From NCBI GenBank assembly GCA_011390635.1, contig JAABSA010000003.1, forward strand, positions 62,001-126,000: a stretch of 64,000 nt of DNA, given 5' to 3'. The position numbers and the translations under genes were made by a program. The notes beneath the pieces were generated by a model that was not told where the DNA came from, did no database searches, and saw nothing but the letters and a program-made list of their open reading frames with translations. This stretch comes from Desulfotignum sp. (GTDB lineage Bacteria; Desulfobacterota; Desulfobacteria; Desulfobacterales; Desulfobacteraceae). Positions 34,461 to 42,778 of this stretch are shown piece after piece (position 1 is the stretch's first letter; each line of letters opens with the position of its first letter).

Positions 34461-35648
34461 TTATATTTTAAGGATCAGGGCCGCGGCGGTATCGCCGGCA
34501 GCACAGCCCGTGAACAAAAGGTACCCGCCGCCCCTGGCTGCCAGTTCCTCAATGCCTTCAATGATCAGGCGCCCGGCTGTGGGAGCCTGGGGATGGCCGA
34601 AGACCAGCGATGACCCATAGTTGTTCATGGTGGAAAGATCGATGTTCATCTGGTCTGCCATATAGATGTCATTGGCGGAAAACGGATTGTGGGTCTTGAT
34701 CGCTGTCACATCCTCAATCGTTATGCCCGCCTTTTCCAGGGCCATTTGGGCCGCCGGAACCACCGCCATGGCCATGAACCCTTTTTTGGCCCGGGCATAT
34801 CCATAGGACACCACCCCGGCATCCAGGTCCGGGTTGTGACTCAAGCGGGCCGCCTGCTCCTTTGTGGTCACGATCAGGCCGCAGCTTCCGTCCGCCGGAT
34901 GGGTCTGGGACCCGAAGGTATGGGCCCCGTCCGGCAGCACCGGCCTCAGTTTGGACAAGCCTTCCGCCGTGGTGGGCATGATGCCTTCATCTGCCTCAAT
35001 GGTCACGCTTTTCTTTTTCGACACCTGCAGGGTCACCGGAAACATAAACTGTTTCTGAAACGCCCGGTCGTCTGCCAGGGCATCCTGGTACTGGGCATAC
35101 CGCATCAGGGCCACCTCGTCGCACTGTTCTCTGGTGATGCCGGCTTCCTTTGCCACATTTTCAGCGGTCTGGATCATGGCGTTTTTGGCCCAGGGGTCAT
35201 GGTTGAACTGGTCCATGACCCAGTTTTCACTGATCACCTGGCCGCCGGGACCGTTGGGGTTGGGCCAGATCGTATGGGGCCCGTTGGAGCACCGGTCCGT
35301 CATCAGGGTGAACACACAGGCATAACACCCGGTTTCGATCCCCATGGCCGCCTGGAACACGGCGGTGGTGGAGGTGGAGCAGGCCTGGGAAAGCCAGGCA
35401 CCTGAGATGGTGTCCGCTCCCACCAGTGCCGCAGCCCAGGGACCGCCGTAAAAGATATGGGGCTGTCCCACCGTAGCCCCAAGGATCAGGTAGTCAAAAT
35501 GATCCGGAGCGATGTTCCGGGATGCCAGCCAGGATCTGGCGGTAGCCGCCCCCAGCACAATGGCGTGTTCATTGGCAAAACTGCCCTGCCACCGGGCAAA
35601 CGGTGAGGAATAATACCCTTTATAGGGAATGAATGCATGGGTCAACAT
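34461..35648 (-). CDS. Thiolase-family protein
   Basis: A 395-residue thiolase-fold protein. The acylated nucleophile is in SQACSTSTTAVF (about residue 90), the histidine in KTHNPFSANDIY replaces the usual NEAFA block, and the second cysteine is in FTGCAAGDTAAAL. FGHPQAPTAGR is the conserved loop before it. The HNPF version occurs in thiolase-like proteins of anaerobes whose substrates are not settled. It might perform the last thiolytic step of the aromatic acyl-CoA pathway encoded further on, but no evidence fixes this. ATG 35648 has AGGA upstream; ATG 35666 is also in frame. Confidence 0.82.
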   Translation of the reverse strand: MLTHAFIPYKGYYSSPFARWQGSFANEHAIVLGAATARSWLASRNIAPDHFDYLILGATVGQPHIFYGGPWAAALVGADTISGAWLSQACSTSTTAVFQAAMGIETGCYACVFTLMTDRCSNGPHTIWPNPNGPGGQVISENWVMDQFNHDPWAKNAMIQTAENVAKEAGITREQCDEVALMRYAQYQDALADDRAFQKQFMFPVTLQVSKKKSVTIEADEGIMPTTAEGLSKLRPVLPDGAHTFGSQTHPADGSCGLIVTTKEQAARLSHNPDLDAGVVSYGYARAKKGFMAMAVVPAAQMALEKAGITIEDVTAIKTHNPFSANDIYMADQMNIDLSTMNNYGSSLVFGHPQAPTAGRLIIEGIEELAARGGGYLLFTGCAAGDTAAALILKI

Positions 35649-35688
35649 AATGGATTTTCCTGACATGTCTGGTTTATATATGAGGTTA

Positions 35689-36552
35689 TCACTGATTGTA
35701 CCGCTTCAATATGGCTTCCAGCACCGCACCGCCGACAGCCCTGGCTTTTTCAGAAATGGTGTTATGAACTGCTGCGGAACCCCGGGGATCGATATCCCCG
35801 ATTTTGCATCCTGCCGGCACCCGGGTGCGGTTGCGGATCATACCGCGGATCATACCATCGATTTTTGCTGTCACCGCTATACCATCCACTTGACCCAGGA
35901 TCTCATTTTTTTTCACCAGATCACCGATAACCCGTATGGATTCAAATTGGCCGTCACAGGGGGACCGGAGCACCCGGTCCGCAGACACCCCGCAGATGAT
36001 GCCGGGGATACCGGTATCTGCCTGGGCCGACCCCTTTTCGATAATCCGGCCCAGATCATGCCCCCGGTTGGTCTCGATGACACAGTGCACATCCTCTCCG
36101 GCACAAAACCCGGGTCCCAGTCCAATGACCAACGGGGCTTCCCCCATACCCGTACCCAGATTTTTTTTGGCAATAATGGCATCGATCACCACATGGGGGA
36201 CAAGATCCGAAATCACAACCCACCCCGGATCCACCAGTACCGGAATCTCCCCGGCATCCCAGATCCGGGATATTTCGGAAAGGTTACCCGCATTGCGGGC
36301 GGTGATCCCTTCCACCGTGATGGCTCCGTCATACACTGCCTCGCAGAAACTCACACACCGCCGCACCGCCATGGGCATATCTGTTTCCAGCATTACCAGG
36401 TGCCGAAAATTGGCCCTGAAAAGCCGGCAGGCCAGGCCGGTGGCCATCTCCCCGGCCCCCTTGATCACGATGACCAGATCTTTGAGAGACGGTACATGGC
36501 CTCCCTCATTTACCTGCGCGGCATCGGTCATATTGTTTTCAATGGCATCCAT
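35689..36552 (-). CDS. yqeB: Selenium-dependent molybdenum hydroxylase accessory protein (YqeB/EF2563 family)
   Basis: A 287-residue protein matching the EF2563/YqeB family. An N-terminal LVIVIKGAGEMATGLACRLF is followed by ETDMPMAVRRCVSFCEAVYDG, IPVLVDPGW, and LVIGLGPGFCAGEDVHCVIETNRGHDLGR. Members are linked to maturation of selenium-containing molybdenum hydroxylases. Here the gene lies beside two molybdenum hydroxylase operons (37.0-40.8 and 43.9-47.6 kb), so one of them may receive a labile selenium (inference). The upstream gap 36553-37026 contains only repeat elements. It probably leads the transcript containing the thiolase gene. Confidence 0.83.
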   Translation of the reverse strand: MDAIENNMTDAAQVNEGGHVPSLKDLVIVIKGAGEMATGLACRLFRANFRHLVMLETDMPMAVRRCVSFCEAVYDGAITVEGITARNAGNLSEISRIWDAGEIPVLVDPGWVVISDLVPHVVIDAIIAKKNLGTGMGEAPLVIGLGPGFCAGEDVHCVIETNRGHDLGRIIEKGSAQADTGIPGIICGVSADRVLRSPCDGQFESIRVIGDLVKKNEILGQVDGIAVTAKIDGMIRGMIRNRTRVPAGCKIGDIDPRGSAAVHNTISEKARAVGGAVLEAILKRYNQ

Positions 36553-36590
36553 ATTTTTTGCAAACCATCCTGTTCAGCTGTTTTATACCC

Positions 36591-36664
36591 GCCCCCTTCG
36601 GGTGCCTTATGACCGGCCCGAGATTGGCATCTGACGGTCCTGTCATACGGCACCCGAAGGGGGC
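36591..36664 (+). repeat. Conserved-loop hairpin element, copy C
   Basis: 23-bp arms (36591-36613 / 36642-36664; outer GCCCCCTTCGGG) with one mismatch enclose a 28-base loop starting CGGCCCGAGAT and ending ATCTGACGGTCCT. TATACCC before and GTCAATATAT after the hairpin are also shared with copy D. It lies in the 474-base gene-free gap 36553-37026, 132 bases before large element C. Confidence 0.9.
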
Positions 36665-36796
36665 TATGTCAATATATGTGACGCTGCATCTACATGTGAG
36701 TACCCTGTATCCGGCCAGGGATCCCCGAAGCCCTGACAATTCGAATAGAGATCTCCCCGGAGGGCTCCGACTGTTCAATCAGATTGACAGCGTCCA

Positions 36797-36986
36797 GTGT
36801 CGGGCGGGTCTTGTGGGTCGAATCCCATTCTGACGCGGTTGTTACAGGGTGTTGGGCATGAGGAGTGTAAAGAACGGCAAACTGTTTGAGGACATACCTG
36901 CCCGCAGTTTTTGCCGTTTAGCGCAGCATGCCCTACACCCTGTCAACCGGGGAAGACGGGTGAGACACACAAGACCCGCCCCACAC
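36797..36986 (+). repeat. Large ~190-bp nested-hairpin element, copy C
   Basis: Outer arms 36797-36815 and 36968-36986 (19 bp, one mismatch; GTGTCGGGCGGGTCTTGTG) surround the shared core. The stretch GGGTCGAATCCC after the left arm resembles a tRNA T-arm. Same orientation as small hairpin C. The last 40 bases of this gap hold nothing I can identify. Confidence 0.9.
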
Positions 36987-37026
36987 GGGTCCCACACAGG
37001 ATGGCCGGATCTGCCGTGGAGGCGGA

Positions 37027-39309
37027 TCATTTTACCGCCTGCCGCTTCTCCCGGATGGCCGCCACAATCTTGTCCGGCGTCAACGGAAAACTGTCCATAT
37101 ACACCCCGATGGCATTGGAAACCGCCCCGGCATAGGCCTGGGCCGCAGACATGGCAATGGACATGCCCGCCTCCTTGGCACCGTACGGCCCCCTGGGATC
37201 CACCGATTCCACGATGATACCGGTGATCTCCGGCATGTCACAGGCCAGGGGCACCTTGTACTCCAGCATGGTGGGGTTCAGGCACCGTCCCTCCCGCCAG
37301 TCATGGTATTCGGTAAGCATACCCCCCTGCCCGCCCATGGCCACGGACCCTTCAAACTGCCCTTCCAGCACCAGGGGATTCAACGCTTTTCCCACATCCT
37401 GGCAGGCCACGGCATTGAGCACGGTCACCTGTCCGGTGTCCGGATCCACCTTCACCTCGATAATGGTGGTACCGAAGGAGAACGCCTCGCACATCTGGCC
37501 ATAGGGGTTGGACACCCATTCCCGCTTCATGTCCACCCTGGGCCAGTACCCGCCTTCCGCATTCACCGAGGTGAAATTGAGCAAGGCCACCCGCACCGTC
37601 TTTTTGATGGACACAGATTTTTCCGGGTGATCTGTCACAAAGATCATGCGGTTTTTGGCGGTCAGTTTGTCCGGATCGGTCTTCAGGATTTTGGCCGCCA
37701 CATCAAACAGTTTTTTCCGGCAGTTGGCCGCCGCATTCTTCACCGCCTGGCCCCCCACAAAGGTGGACACCTGGGAATAGGACCCGGGATCCGAAGAGGT
37801 AGTTTCCGTGTCCGCAGATACCAGGTGGATATCCTCAGGCAACAGCCCCAGTTCTTCGGCCGCGATCTGCACCAGCATGTTTTCATTGCCCTGGCCGTTG
37901 TCCACCACCCCGGACATCACCGTGGCCTCACCGTCTTCATTGAACTTGATAAAAGACTGGGATCCGCCCCGGATCCCCATGGGAAAGCCTGTCTGCACGG
38001 AGTTGGTGCCGATACCGATGCCGTGGAACGGCGGCAGTTTGCCGAATTTCTCGTGCCAGTTGGCTGCGGCGGCCGCCTTTTTGATGGTCTCATCCATGGC
38101 GCAGGACCACACCTGGGATCCGGTACTGGTGAACTCTCCGGGCTGCCGGGAATTTCTCAGGCGCATCTCTACCGGATCGATCCCTAAGTGTTCGGCGATC
38201 ATGTCCAGCTGGGTGTCCAGGCCGCAGGCAAACCCGCGGCCGTGGACCCGGATCATGCCCCGGATGGGCTTGTTGGTGTAAATCCGGTACCCGTTGTACC
38301 GCACCGATTCCATGCGGTAGGCCTGCTCCATGGACAAAAACGGCACGGACGTGGCAATGGGACCGGTGGAAGAGTAGGCCCCGCCGTCCATATAGCAGGT
38401 GGTTTCTCTGGCCAGAACCCTGCCCTCCTTGTCCACCCCGGTCTTATGGGTGGTGATCATGGCATGGCCCTGGCGGGTGGCAATGGTGTTCTCCTCCCGG
38501 GTAAACACGATCTTCACAGGACATCCGGTTTTTTTGGCCAGCAGCGCACAGATATAGTCGGCCGGGCAGATCTCGGACCGGCCCCCAAAGGCACCACCGA
38601 TGGTGATCTTTCTCACCTTGACCTTGTGCAGCGGAATCTTGAAGGCATTGGACAGCGGCTTGGATTTCATGTGGGGCCCGCCATTGGGCATCCAGATCTC
38701 CAGGCAGTCGTCAGCATCAAACCGGGCCGCCACAGCATAGGGCTCCCCGTGAAAATAGGATTCCTCAGGCGCGGTAAAGGTGTCCTCCCGGATGTAGTAC
38801 GCTTTCTTGAAATTCTCATCCACGGATCCAGTATCGATGTTGACATGGATGTTGATGTTGTTGGGGAACTCCTCGTGGATGGGTTCTGCATCCGTGGTCA
38901 TGGCGGTCATGGGATCGAATACCGCAGGCAGCACCTCATATTCCACATGAATCAGGTCCAAAGCGGCCAGGGCGGTTTCCTCATCCACGGCAGCCACGCC
39001 GGCCACCTCATCACCGATGTACCGTACCTTTTCGGTCTGGATGAACTGCTGATCCCTTGTATAGGCAAACACCCCCCATTTGACCCCTTCGGTGTCCGCG
39101 CCCGTTACCACGGCCTTGACCCCCGGCAGGGCAAGAGCCTTGGATGTATCAATATTTACAATTTTTGCATGGGCATGGGGGCTGCGCAAAATTTTTCCCA
39201 CCAGCATGCCCGGCAGCTTGAGATCGGCCGTATACCGGGCCTTTCCCATGACCTTGGCCCGGGAATCCACCCGGGGCATCCGTTTTCCAATAATGGAATA
39301 ATCAGTCAT
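37027..39309 (-). CDS. Molybdenum hydroxylase large subunit (4-hydroxybenzoyl-CoA reductase alpha / HcrA-like)
   Basis: A 760-residue xanthine-oxidase-family catalytic subunit carrying the molybdopterin cytosine dinucleotide cofactor. RVDSRAKVMGKARYTADLKLPGMLVGKILRSPHAHAKI is the standard N-terminus. Cofactor loops include GGAFGGRSE and RGFACGLDTQLD, and AKEAGMSIAMSAAQAYAGA near the C-terminus has the catalytic Glu. With the adjacent HcrB-type FAD subunit containing an extra iron-sulfur loop, a reductase role such as hydroxybenzoyl-CoA dehydroxylation is likely. The true start is ATG 39309, after AGGAGGGG; the frame runs further upstream. It overlaps the 2Fe-2S gene by eight bases. Confidence 0.87.
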   Translation of the reverse strand: MTDYSIIGKRMPRVDSRAKVMGKARYTADLKLPGMLVGKILRSPHAHAKIVNIDTSKALALPGVKAVVTGADTEGVKWGVFAYTRDQQFIQTEKVRYIGDEVAGVAAVDEETALAALDLIHVEYEVLPAVFDPMTAMTTDAEPIHEEFPNNINIHVNIDTGSVDENFKKAYYIREDTFTAPEESYFHGEPYAVAARFDADDCLEIWMPNGGPHMKSKPLSNAFKIPLHKVKVRKITIGGAFGGRSEICPADYICALLAKKTGCPVKIVFTREENTIATRQGHAMITTHKTGVDKEGRVLARETTCYMDGGAYSSTGPIATSVPFLSMEQAYRMESVRYNGYRIYTNKPIRGMIRVHGRGFACGLDTQLDMIAEHLGIDPVEMRLRNSRQPGEFTSTGSQVWSCAMDETIKKAAAAANWHEKFGKLPPFHGIGIGTNSVQTGFPMGIRGGSQSFIKFNEDGEATVMSGVVDNGQGNENMLVQIAAEELGLLPEDIHLVSADTETTSSDPGSYSQVSTFVGGQAVKNAAANCRKKLFDVAAKILKTDPDKLTAKNRMIFVTDHPEKSVSIKKTVRVALLNFTSVNAEGGYWPRVDMKREWVSNPYGQMCEAFSFGTTIIEVKVDPDTGQVTVLNAVACQDVGKALNPLVLEGQFEGSVAMGGQGGMLTEYHDWREGRCLNPTMLEYKVPLACDMPEITGIIVESVDPRGPYGAKEAGMSIAMSAAQAYAGAVSNAIGVYMDSFPLTPDKIVAAIREKRQAVK

Positions 39310-39817
39310 GGTCCCCTCCTGAGTCTTTAGTATGGCAGTCCGGGCAACCGGATTCGGGCCGGGCCGCATGGGCCACGGCATCCACGATCTTGGCATACCC
39401 GGTGCACCGGCAGATGTTGCCGGAAAGTGCCTGGCGTAACTTCTGCCGGTCCGGGGAAGGATTTTCATCCAGCAGGGCTTTGGCCGAAATGAGCATGCCC
39501 GGCGTGCAGAATCCGCACTGCACCGCCCCGTGATCGATAAAAGACTGCTGCAAAGGGGACAGGGTGTCCTCATCTGCCAGGCCTTCCACCGTGGTCACGG
39601 CACAGCCGTCCGCTTCCAGGGCCAGGGTCAGGCAGGCCCGCACCGGGTGTCCGTCCAGCAGCACGGTGCAGGATCCGCAAACCCCTTCGCCGCACCCTTC
39701 TTTGGACCCGGTCAGGTCCAGGTAATCCCGAATCACCTCCAGCAGGGTGTCATTTGACTTTACCGGAAGGGTCTGCTGCTGGTCGTTTACTGTCAATGTT
39801 ATATCAATGGTCTGCAT
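39302..39817 (-). CDS. Molybdenum hydroxylase 2Fe-2S subunit (HcrC-like)
   Basis: A 171-residue electron-transfer subunit with two [2Fe-2S] domains. The plant-type domain has GSKEGCGEGVCGSCTVLLDG plus the later ACLTLA cysteine. The helical domain has CGFCTPGML and GNICRCTGYAKI. The C-terminus is longer than usual and has an extra CPDC pair (ESGCPDCHTKD), which is unusual. It transfers electrons between the Mo and FAD/4Fe-4S subunits. Its end overlaps the large-subunit gene and its start lies two bases after the FAD subunit gene, a tight three-gene operon. Confidence 0.9.
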   Translation of the reverse strand: MQTIDITLTVNDQQQTLPVKSNDTLLEVIRDYLDLTGSKEGCGEGVCGSCTVLLDGHPVRACLTLALEADGCAVTTVEGLADEDTLSPLQQSFIDHGAVQCGFCTPGMLISAKALLDENPSPDRQKLRQALSGNICRCTGYAKIVDAVAHAARPESGCPDCHTKDSGGDHD

Positions 39818-39819
39818 GA

Positions 39820-40839
39820 TTACCTCGCTATTTTCATGGATGCCTGCGCTGCTGCCAATTCCAGAGCCCGGATCACCATTGTTTCGACCATGGCCTGGCG
39901 GTAAGGCAGAGCGGCCCCGGCATTGTGGGCCGCAAATGCGGCAGCCGTGTTCATGGCATCTTTACCGGCCTGTGCAACGGCGGCAATGTCATCGAACCTT
40001 TTACCGGCCAGGGACTGGGATACCTTGGCCAGGAACAGGGGAGATCGGCCCATGGCCCCCACCACGATCCGGGCCGACTTGATACACCCGGCATCATCCG
40101 GGTCCGGCACCAGCCGCACTCCGGCGCAAACAATGGGATAATCGATGGCAGATCGAAAGGAGAGCCGCTGATAGACGGACACCGCCCCCGGCACTATAGG
40201 AATATCGATTCTGGTCAGCAGTTCATCGGGCTGCATGTCAAAGGGATGAATCCCGTCCGTGGTGTAAAAGGCATCCAGGCTCACCTGGCGCTCCCCTTTG
40301 GAACTGCACAGGTTCAATTGCGCCCCCAGCGCCATCAGAGCCGCTGCACCGTCAGACTGGCAGGTGGAATTGCACCGGTCCGCCTCCTCCCTGGCATAGC
40401 AGATCTTGCCCCCGTCCTTGTGGCAGGGCTGTCTGCCGGTCCGGTGAAATTGTGACTGGTTGTAATGGATGCACCGGTTGTCCTGGAGAATATTGCCGCC
40501 GATGGTGCCCCGAAAATGCTGGATGGACACCGCGCCGATACGCTCACAGGCCTGGCCCAGGGCCGGGGCCTGCTGCTGCACCCGGTTCGACCGGATCACA
40601 TCGATGATGGGTGTTTTGGCTCCGATGGACACCATTTCGGACGTTTCTTTGATATACGACAAGGTATCCAGGTGTTTGAGGCTCACCAGGACTTTCGGGA
40701 CAGCCAGCCGATGTTTCATGCGCACCAGCAGATCAGTGCCTCCGGCCAGAACCCCGGCATTGTCCCGGTGTTCATCTAAAAGCGCCAGCACCCCTTCCAG
40801 GGTGTCGGGGCTGTGGTATGTAAACTGTGGTAGCCGCAC
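39820..40839 (-). CDS. Molybdenum hydroxylase FAD subunit with extra 4Fe-4S loop (HcrB-like)
   Basis: A 339-residue FAD subunit of the xanthine dehydrogenase family. LAGGTDLLVRMK and FRGTIGGNILQD are the FAD-binding motifs. Inserted after the second is a cysteine-rich loop, NRCIHYNQSQFHR, PCHKDGGKICY, RCNSTC (Cys at about 123, 139, 147, 156, 160). The order and spacing match the [4Fe-4S] cluster loop of 4-hydroxybenzoyl-CoA reductase beta subunit (HcrB), which lets that enzyme run as a reductase. The start is GTG 40839 with AAGGAG upstream. The substrate may be 4-hydroxybenzoyl-CoA or a related ring. Confidence 0.88.
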   Translation of the reverse strand: MRLPQFTYHSPDTLEGVLALLDEHRDNAGVLAGGTDLLVRMKHRLAVPKVLVSLKHLDTLSYIKETSEMVSIGAKTPIIDVIRSNRVQQQAPALGQACERIGAVSIQHFRGTIGGNILQDNRCIHYNQSQFHRTGRQPCHKDGGKICYAREEADRCNSTCQSDGAAALMALGAQLNLCSSKGERQVSLDAFYTTDGIHPFDMQPDELLTRIDIPIVPGAVSVYQRLSFRSAIDYPIVCAGVRLVPDPDDAGCIKSARIVVGAMGRSPLFLAKVSQSLAGKRFDDIAAVAQAGKDAMNTAAAFAAHNAGAALPYRQAMVETMVIRALELAAAQASMKIAR

Positions 40840-40934
40840 GTGTCTTTCTCCTTTGTTAGCTGTTAGCTGTCAGGTCCCGGTCTGCGGCAGGGAAATACGT
40901 CTGTCCTGGCAGCCGCCTCTACCGAGACGCTGGC

Positions 40935-42239
40935 TCATTTTAACAGACCTGGCAGATACAATACAATCTGGGGGAACAGCATCATCAAAATCACGCAGAG
41001 GATATAGGCCGGCAGAAAATAGGCCACCCCCTGGAACACCCGCTCCAGAGGCACATCCTTTGCCATCCCCCCCACCACATAGGTGGTGGCCCCCACCGGC
41101 GGGGTCACCGCCCCCAGGGTAGTGACGATGGTGATGGTCACCCCGAACCAGATGGGGTCATACCCCAGCTCCATGGCCACCGGAAAAAAGATGGGTATGG
41201 TAATGAGCAAAAGGGCCAGGGCATCCATTACCGCACCGCCCACAATGTAAATCAAAAAGATAATGGCCATGATCGTGACCTTGGAAAACGGCAGCGCCAC
41301 TACCCAGTCGGCAATATTGAAGGGAATCCTTGTGATGGCGAGAAAACGGCCGAAAACCATGGCACCGGTGATGATCACGATCACCATGCAGGAAATTTTC
41401 AACGTGTCGAACACGGCATTGTAAAAATCCTCCCAGGACAGGCTTTTCTGCACCACGCCGATGACCACTGCAAAGAACGCGCCGATGGCCCCGGCTTCTG
41501 TGGGGGTGAACAACCCGAAATACAGCCCCAGCATCACCACCATGAACAGCACCAGCATCTCCACAGCCCCGGACAGTGAGCGGATTTTCTCCTTGAAACT
41601 GGTGGCCTCGCCCGTGGGGCCCCAGGAAGGATAAATATGGCACACCACCCACACTGTCAGGGTCAACAGCAGGGCCAGCAGGATCCCGGCCCCCAGTCCG
41701 CCGTAAAACAATTGGGCAATGGACTGTTCCGTGGACAAACCGATGATGATCAGCACCACCGAGGGCGGGATCACCACGCCCAGGGTAGAGCCACAGGCAA
41801 TGGCCCCGGTGGACAGCATGGGTTCATACTTGTATTTTGTCATCTGGGGCAGGGCAACGGTTGTCATGGTGGCGGCGGTGGCGGCATTGGACCCGCAGAT
41901 GGCGGCAAAGGCAGCACAAGCCATAACCGTGGCCATGGCAATCCCGCCCTTTACATGCCCCACCCAGGTGTAGGCGGCCTTGTACAGTTTTTCATTGACC
42001 CCGGAGTAAAACGCGATCTGGCCCATGAAAATAAACAAAGGGATCACGGTGAGGCCGTAACTGGAAAAGGTGTCCCAGATCACCGCCCCCAGCATGTTGA
42101 ATCCGGCATTCAGATTGATCACATAGGAAAACCCGACAAACCCCACCAGCCCCATAGCAAACCCCACCGGGATACCGAACACGAACAGGATGAACAGCAA
42201 CACCACAATACCGATAATGCCCACCAGGGTAATACTCAT
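40935..42239 (-). CDS. TRAP transporter large permease (DctM family)
   Basis: A 434-residue polytopic permease. GIIGIVVLLFILFVFGIPVGFAMGLVGFVGF opens the protein. ACAAFAAICGSNAATAATM, YKYEPMLSTGAIACGSTLGVVIPPSVVLIIIG, FTPTEAGAIGAFFAV and GAVTPPVGATTYVVGGMA are DctM signatures. The start is ATG 42239 with AAGGAGAG, overlapping dctQ by four bases; the longer frame to 42437 is inside dctQ. It lies between two molybdenum hydroxylase operons, so the substrate is probably an aromatic or heterocyclic carboxylate (inference). Confidence 0.92.
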   Translation of the reverse strand: MSITLVGIIGIVVLLFILFVFGIPVGFAMGLVGFVGFSYVINLNAGFNMLGAVIWDTFSSYGLTVIPLFIFMGQIAFYSGVNEKLYKAAYTWVGHVKGGIAMATVMACAAFAAICGSNAATAATMTTVALPQMTKYKYEPMLSTGAIACGSTLGVVIPPSVVLIIIGLSTEQSIAQLFYGGLGAGILLALLLTLTVWVVCHIYPSWGPTGEATSFKEKIRSLSGAVEMLVLFMVVMLGLYFGLFTPTEAGAIGAFFAVVIGVVQKSLSWEDFYNAVFDTLKISCMVIVIITGAMVFGRFLAITRIPFNIADWVVALPFSKVTIMAIIFLIYIVGGAVMDALALLLITIPIFFPVAMELGYDPIWFGVTITIVTTLGAVTPPVGATTYVVGGMAKDVPLERVFQGVAYFLPAYILCVILMMLFPQIVLYLPGLLK

Positions 42240-42724
42240 GGTCTCTCCTTTTGGGGAAACAGGGCTTTTAAAAAATCTGTGAACAAAGCCAGGCACAGGA
42301 TCAGGCACCCGAAAGCCACGGCCAGGGTAAAGGGGTAATAAATAATTCGCAGGGTCTCGGACAATTCTCCCACCCGCATCAGTGTCAGGGCCTTCTGCAT
42401 CACATGCCAGGCAGCAAGAGCGAAAAAGACGCAGCACACCCCGGTATTTATCAGGATTACCAGGCGTTTTACGGGCCTGGGGTACATATTCACCAGCACA
42501 TCCACACTGATGTGGCCGTTGGTGAACTGGGTATAGCCCAGGGCAAAAGCGGTGACCACAGCCCCGGCATATCCCATCAATTCAAAGGTGCCGGGGATGG
42601 GCACAAAGATCTGGCGGCTGAAGATGTTGGCACAGGTCAGCAGGATCATACCCACCAGAAACACCCCGCCAGTGAGGGTCAGGGCCATGTTCAAATATTT
42701 ATTGATGCGGGACAGCATCTCCAT
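42236..42724 (-). CDS. TRAP transporter small permease (DctQ family)
   Basis: A 162-residue membrane protein with about four helices (ALTLTGGVFLVGMILLTCANIF; YAGAVVTAFALGYTQ; LVILINTGVCCVFFALAAW; FTLAVAFGCLILCLALF). FSRQIFVPIPGTFELMGYAGA and TNGHISVDVLV are typical DctQ segments. GGAGG precedes ATG 42724. Its end overlaps the dctM start. It forms the permease with the large subunit and works with the periplasmic binding protein encoded 54 bases upstream. Confidence 0.92.
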   Translation of the reverse strand: MEMLSRINKYLNMALTLTGGVFLVGMILLTCANIFSRQIFVPIPGTFELMGYAGAVVTAFALGYTQFTNGHISVDVLVNMYPRPVKRLVILINTGVCCVFFALAAWHVMQKALTLMRVGELSETLRIIYYPFTLAVAFGCLILCLALFTDFLKALFPQKERP

Positions 42725-42778
42725 TTGCAGCCTCCAAACCTGTCCGGCACCCCGGCCGGACAGGCGGTTTAATAAACG

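Noticed and set aside
36797-36986. T-arm-like GGGTCGAATCCC considered as a tRNA gene.
   Set aside because: No acceptor, D or anticodon arms and no CCA-compatible end could be placed around it.
36849-36990. A peptide beginning MRSVKNGKLFEDIPARSF is encoded in all three large hairpin elements and could look like a conserved small gene.
   Set aside because: Its conservation is explained by near-identity of the DNA core; several differences between copies change amino acids, there is no ribosome site, and the region folds as a long stem.
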